A DNA stretch of 64,000 nt from Haemophilus haemolyticus (GTDB lineage Bacteria > Pseudomonadota > Gammaproteobacteria > Enterobacterales > Pasteurellaceae), in assembly GCF_001679045.1 (NCBI RefSeq), contig NZ_LYCK01000013.1:1-64000 (forward strand). The letters are read 5' to 3'. Positions 61,648 through 64,000 of this stretch are shown here, one piece after another. The translations under genes and the position numbers were made by a program. The notes beneath the pieces were generated by a model. It was not told the DNA's origin. It saw only the letters and a list, made by a program, of their open reading frames with translations, and did no database searches. Position 1 is the stretch's first letter; the number at the start of each line of letters is the position of its first letter.

Positions 61648-61686
61648 TGTATTTTAAAATTTACAGTGTGTAAACAACAGAATACA
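61648..61686 (-). promoter_or_regulatory. Two TyrR boxes upstream of tyrP
   Basis: TGTATT-TTAAAA-TTTACA at 61648-61665 (10 of 12 matches to TGTAAA-N6-TTTACA) and TGTAAA-CAACAG-AATACA at 61669-61686 (about 10 of 12). Their centres are 21 bp apart, two helical turns. This adjacent strong/weak pairing is known for E. coli tyrP. It lies 40-78 bp before the ATG. Confidence 0.7.
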
Positions 61687-61782
61687 AAATATCTTTATTA
61701 TTTACCGCACTTTTCTTTTCCCTTTCTGTGTTCATCTAGTTAAAATACTTAGTGAATCAACTAAGACAAAATAGGAGAGCTT

Positions 61783-62646
61783 ATGATTTACAGTATGACC
61801 GCCTTTGCACGCCTTGAAGTGAAAAAAGATTGGGGCGATGCAGTATGGGAAATTCGTTCCGTTAACCAACGTTATTTAGAAAACTTTTTCCGTTTACCAG
61901 AGCAATTTCGCGGATTAGAAAACACGTTGCGTGAGAAACTTCGTCAAAGTCTTACTCGCGGTAAAATTGAATGTTCTTTGCGCATTGAAACAAAAAAACA
62001 AACAAATGCAGAATTGAATTTAAATAAAGAGCTTGCGAATCAAGTGATTCAGTCTTTGCAATGGATTAAAGATCAGGCTGGAGAAGGTGAAATTAATTTG
62101 ACGGATGTGTTGCGTTACCCTGGTGTGGTGGAAGCACAAGAGCAAGACTTAGATGCGATTAGTCAAGATTTGTTGACAGCCTTTGATGATTTACTGACAG
62201 ATTTTATTGCAATGCGTGGTCGTGAAGGCGAAAAGCTGAACGATATTATTCAACAACGCTTGGATGCTATTGCTGTGGAAGCCGATAAAGTGCGGTCACA
62301 AATGCCGGCAGTTTTGCAATGGCAGCGTGAACGTTTATTGCAACGTTTTGAAGATGCTCAAATTAATCTTGATCCGCAACGTGTGGAACAAGAAATGATT
62401 TTACTGGCTCAACGCGTTGATGTGGCGGAAGAGCTCGATCGTTTACAAATGCACGTGAAAGAAACCACGAATATTTTGAAAAAAGGCGGTGCGGTTGGTC
62501 GTAAATTAGATTTTATGATGCAAGAGTTGAATCGTGAATCGAATACCCTTGCGTCCAAATCCATTAATGCGGATATCACGGCTTCTGCGGTTGAGCTAAA
62601 AGTGCTTATCGAACAAATGCGTGAGCAAATCCAGAATTTAGAATAG
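61783..62646 (+). CDS. yicC: YicC family endoribonuclease
   Basis: 287 residues, the same as E. coli YicC. It starts MIYSMTAFARLEVKKDWGD, has WEIRSVNQRYLENFFRLPEQ, and ends with the conserved ELNRESNTLASKS and ELKVLIEQMREQIQNLE. YicC proteins have been described as RNases acting on small RNAs, including RyhB in E. coli. ygfZ follows after 9 bp. Confidence 0.94.
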   Translation: MIYSMTAFARLEVKKDWGDAVWEIRSVNQRYLENFFRLPEQFRGLENTLREKLRQSLTRGKIECSLRIETKKQTNAELNLNKELANQVIQSLQWIKDQAGEGEINLTDVLRYPGVVEAQEQDLDAISQDLLTAFDDLLTDFIAMRGREGEKLNDIIQQRLDAIAVEADKVRSQMPAVLQWQRERLLQRFEDAQINLDPQRVEQEMILLAQRVDVAEELDRLQMHVKETTNILKKGGAVGRKLDFMMQELNRESNTLASKSINADITASAVELKVLIEQMREQIQNLE

Positions 62647-62655
62647 GAAAGTAGA

Positions 62656-63498
62656 ATGTCTCAATTTATTTCTCTTACTCAATATCAACTGATTGAGGCA
62701 CATGGTGCGGATGCAGAAAAATATTTGCAAGGGCAGTTAACGACGGATGTTATGCGATTAGCAAGTGGAGCAACAACACTTACTGCTCACTGCGATCCAA
62801 AAGGTAAAATGAATGCAATTTACCGTTTGTTTAAAGTAAGCAGTGAACAATTCTTTTTGCTGATTAAGAAAGATCTATTGCCAAGTGGGCTAGATGCCTT
62901 GAAAAAATATGCGGTATTTTCAAAAGTCAGTTTTGATTTACGTGATTGGCAAATCATTGGCGTGATAGGTGAAAAATGTGGAAAAATTACACCGCACTTT
63001 TCCTTGGAAATTGATGGACAACGTTCGATTTTATTGAATGAAACCGAATTATCTGTGAATTTTAATGGTGATGAAAAAATTTGGGATGTAGCCGATATTC
63101 AAGCGGGGTTACCAAATTTAAATCCGAAAACGCAAAATGAATTTATCCCACAAGCGCTAAATTTACAGGTTATTGAGCAAGCAATTTCTTTTACCAAAGG
63201 TTGCTATATTGGACAAGAAACGGTGGCTCGTGCGAAATATCGTGGTGCAAATAAACGCGCAATGTTTGTCTTTAAAGCACAAACCCAGCAGGAAGTAGAA
63301 ATTGGTAGTGAAATCGAAATGCAGATTGAATCTAATTGGCGAAAAACAGGCACGATTACAAATGCGGTCAATTTAGACGATGTTTTATGGTTGCAAGTTG
63401 TGATGAATAACGACATTGATTTGGCACAAGTATTTAGATTGCCAAATAGTGAAATACTGTTAGAGCGAGTTCAGTTACCTTATTCGATTACTGAATAA
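62656..63498 (+). CDS. ygfZ: tRNA-modifying/iron-sulfur folate-binding protein YgfZ
   Basis: 280 residues of the GcvT-like folate family. The diagnostic motif TKGCYIGQETVARAKYRG, with the essential cysteine, is present, as is HCDPKGKMNAIYRL at the N-terminus. YgfZ/IBA57 uses folate in maturation or repair of certain [4Fe-4S] enzymes such as MiaB. Shorter than the 326-residue E. coli protein, mainly in the central part. Confidence 0.92.
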   Translation: MSQFISLTQYQLIEAHGADAEKYLQGQLTTDVMRLASGATTLTAHCDPKGKMNAIYRLFKVSSEQFFLLIKKDLLPSGLDALKKYAVFSKVSFDLRDWQIIGVIGEKCGKITPHFSLEIDGQRSILLNETELSVNFNGDEKIWDVADIQAGLPNLNPKTQNEFIPQALNLQVIEQAISFTKGCYIGQETVARAKYRGANKRAMFVFKAQTQQEVEIGSEIEMQIESNWRKTGTITNAVNLDDVLWLQVVMNNDIDLAQVFRLPNSEILLERVQLPYSITE

Positions 63499-63504
63499 TA
63501 AAGC

Positions 63505-63536
63505 AAAAAAGATCAGGCATTAACCTGATCTTTTTT
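63505..63536. terminator. Bidirectional terminator, ygfZ / serA
   Basis: Perfect stem AAAAAAGATCAGG / CCTGATCTTTTTT with a CATTAA loop, between convergent genes. Confidence 0.9.
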
Positions 63537-63540
63537 CTAT

Positions 63541-64000
63541 TTAGTACAGTACACGCGCACGAATTGTGCCATCGATTTCTTTCAATTTCGTCAGTAATGG
63601 CGATGCATCATTTGTTTCTACATCAACGACAACATAACCAATTTTCGGGTCAGTTTGTAAATATTGCGCGGCAATATTGAGGTTGGCTTCGACGAAAATT
63701 TGGTTCAGTTTATTCAATATACCAGGACGATTTTCGTGAATATGCAATAAGCGTTTTGTTCCTTCATGTTCTGGTAAAGATACTTCAGGGAAGTTAACTG
63801 AAGACAGCGTTGAACCATTGTCTGAATATTTGACAAATTTGCCTGCCACTTCAAAACCGATATTTTCCTGTGCTTCTGCTGTTGAACCACCGATATGTGG
63901 CGTTAAAATCACATTATCAAATTCGCGTAACGGTGAGACAAATTCTTCATTAATTGACGCAGGTTCAATTGGGAATACATCAATTGCGGCCCCGTGAATT
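63541..64000 (-). CDS. serA: D-3-phosphoglycerate dehydrogenase, C-terminal part
   Basis: Partial: the gene continues beyond 64000. The visible 152 codons contain the end of the catalytic domain (HGAAIDVFPIEPAS, then NVILTPHIGGSTAEAQENI with the catalytic His) and the C-terminal ACT domain (RLLHIHENRPGILNKLNQ, YVVVDVETNDAS), ending GTIRARVLY like E. coli SerA. It oxidises 3-phosphoglycerate, the first step to serine, and is inhibited by serine through the ACT domain. Confidence 0.96.
   Translation of the reverse strand, partial: IHGAAIDVFPIEPASINEEFVSPLREFDNVILTPHIGGSTAEAQENIGFEVAGKFVKYSDNGSTLSSVNFPEVSLPEHEGTKRLLHIHENRPGILNKLNQIFVEANLNIAAQYLQTDPKIGYVVVDVETNDASPLLTKLKEIDGTIRARVLY

Overview
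The window is chromosomal DNA from a Haemophilus of the influenzae/haemolyticus group. The main evidence is about 55 exact copies, counted by eye, of the 9-bp Haemophilus DNA-uptake signal AAGTGCGGT (either strand), an AT-rich base composition, and proteins typical of that group, such as the 241-residue peroxiredoxin-glutaredoxin hybrid with Cys49, Cys180 and Cys183. From memory, several gene blocks here are each contiguous in H. influenzae Rd but lie apart there, so this is probably another strain or a sister species. Nearly all genes are core metabolic or housekeeping genes. I saw no prophage, CRISPR array, rRNA or tRNA.

Layout. 1-5900: sulfur relay tusDCB with a YheO-like regulator, fkpA, slyX, the peroxiredoxin-glutaredoxin gene divergent from oxyR, fabR, greB. 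5990-14490: tex, gyrB, rpe, gph, asnA/asnC (divergent), hslR. 14550-23340: a nudE broken by an in-frame TAG, an OPT-family transporter, a small membrane protein, cysQ, and the oxidative pentose-phosphate genes zwf, pgl and gnd. 23470-33070: a Dcu transporter, a cysteine-free rhodanese, secB, aphA, the heat-shock protease hslVU behind a sigma32-type promoter, potD and a FAD oxidoreductase, a PRD-like protein, yqaB-yqaA. 33070-35100: a tandem 75-bp repeat that reads on the minus strand as two small-RNA genes, then luxS-purT. 35200-46020: a phosphohexomutase, dnaE, and ilvGMDA on the minus strand. 46260-51930: an NSS transporter with a 31-residue metS-like partner, quinol nitric oxide reductase norB, and a di-heme cytochrome c peroxidase. 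52000-59650: rmuC and rbsDACBKR with a CRP-like site and a perfect RbsR-type operator. 59750-64000: yqhA, tyrP (frameshifted at a run of seven G/C, with two TyrR boxes upstream), yicC, ygfZ, and the 3' end of serA.

The most interesting element is at 33076-33330. Two nearly identical units lie between yqaA and luxS, where E. coli has micA, and are divergent from luxS. Each has a sigmaE-like promoter (GAACTT, 15 or 16 bp, GTCTCA or GTCTTA), a 5' hairpin, an identical single-stranded stretch and an intrinsic terminator. I read them as a tandem pair of envelope-stress small RNAs. This is inference from sequence and synteny and needs an RNA experiment.

Other regulatory signals: AGCAAACGTTTGCT between aphA and hslVU, inverted uptake-signal pairs serving as terminators, and dyads between norB and the peroxidase gene. 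All coordinates and counts were read by eye.
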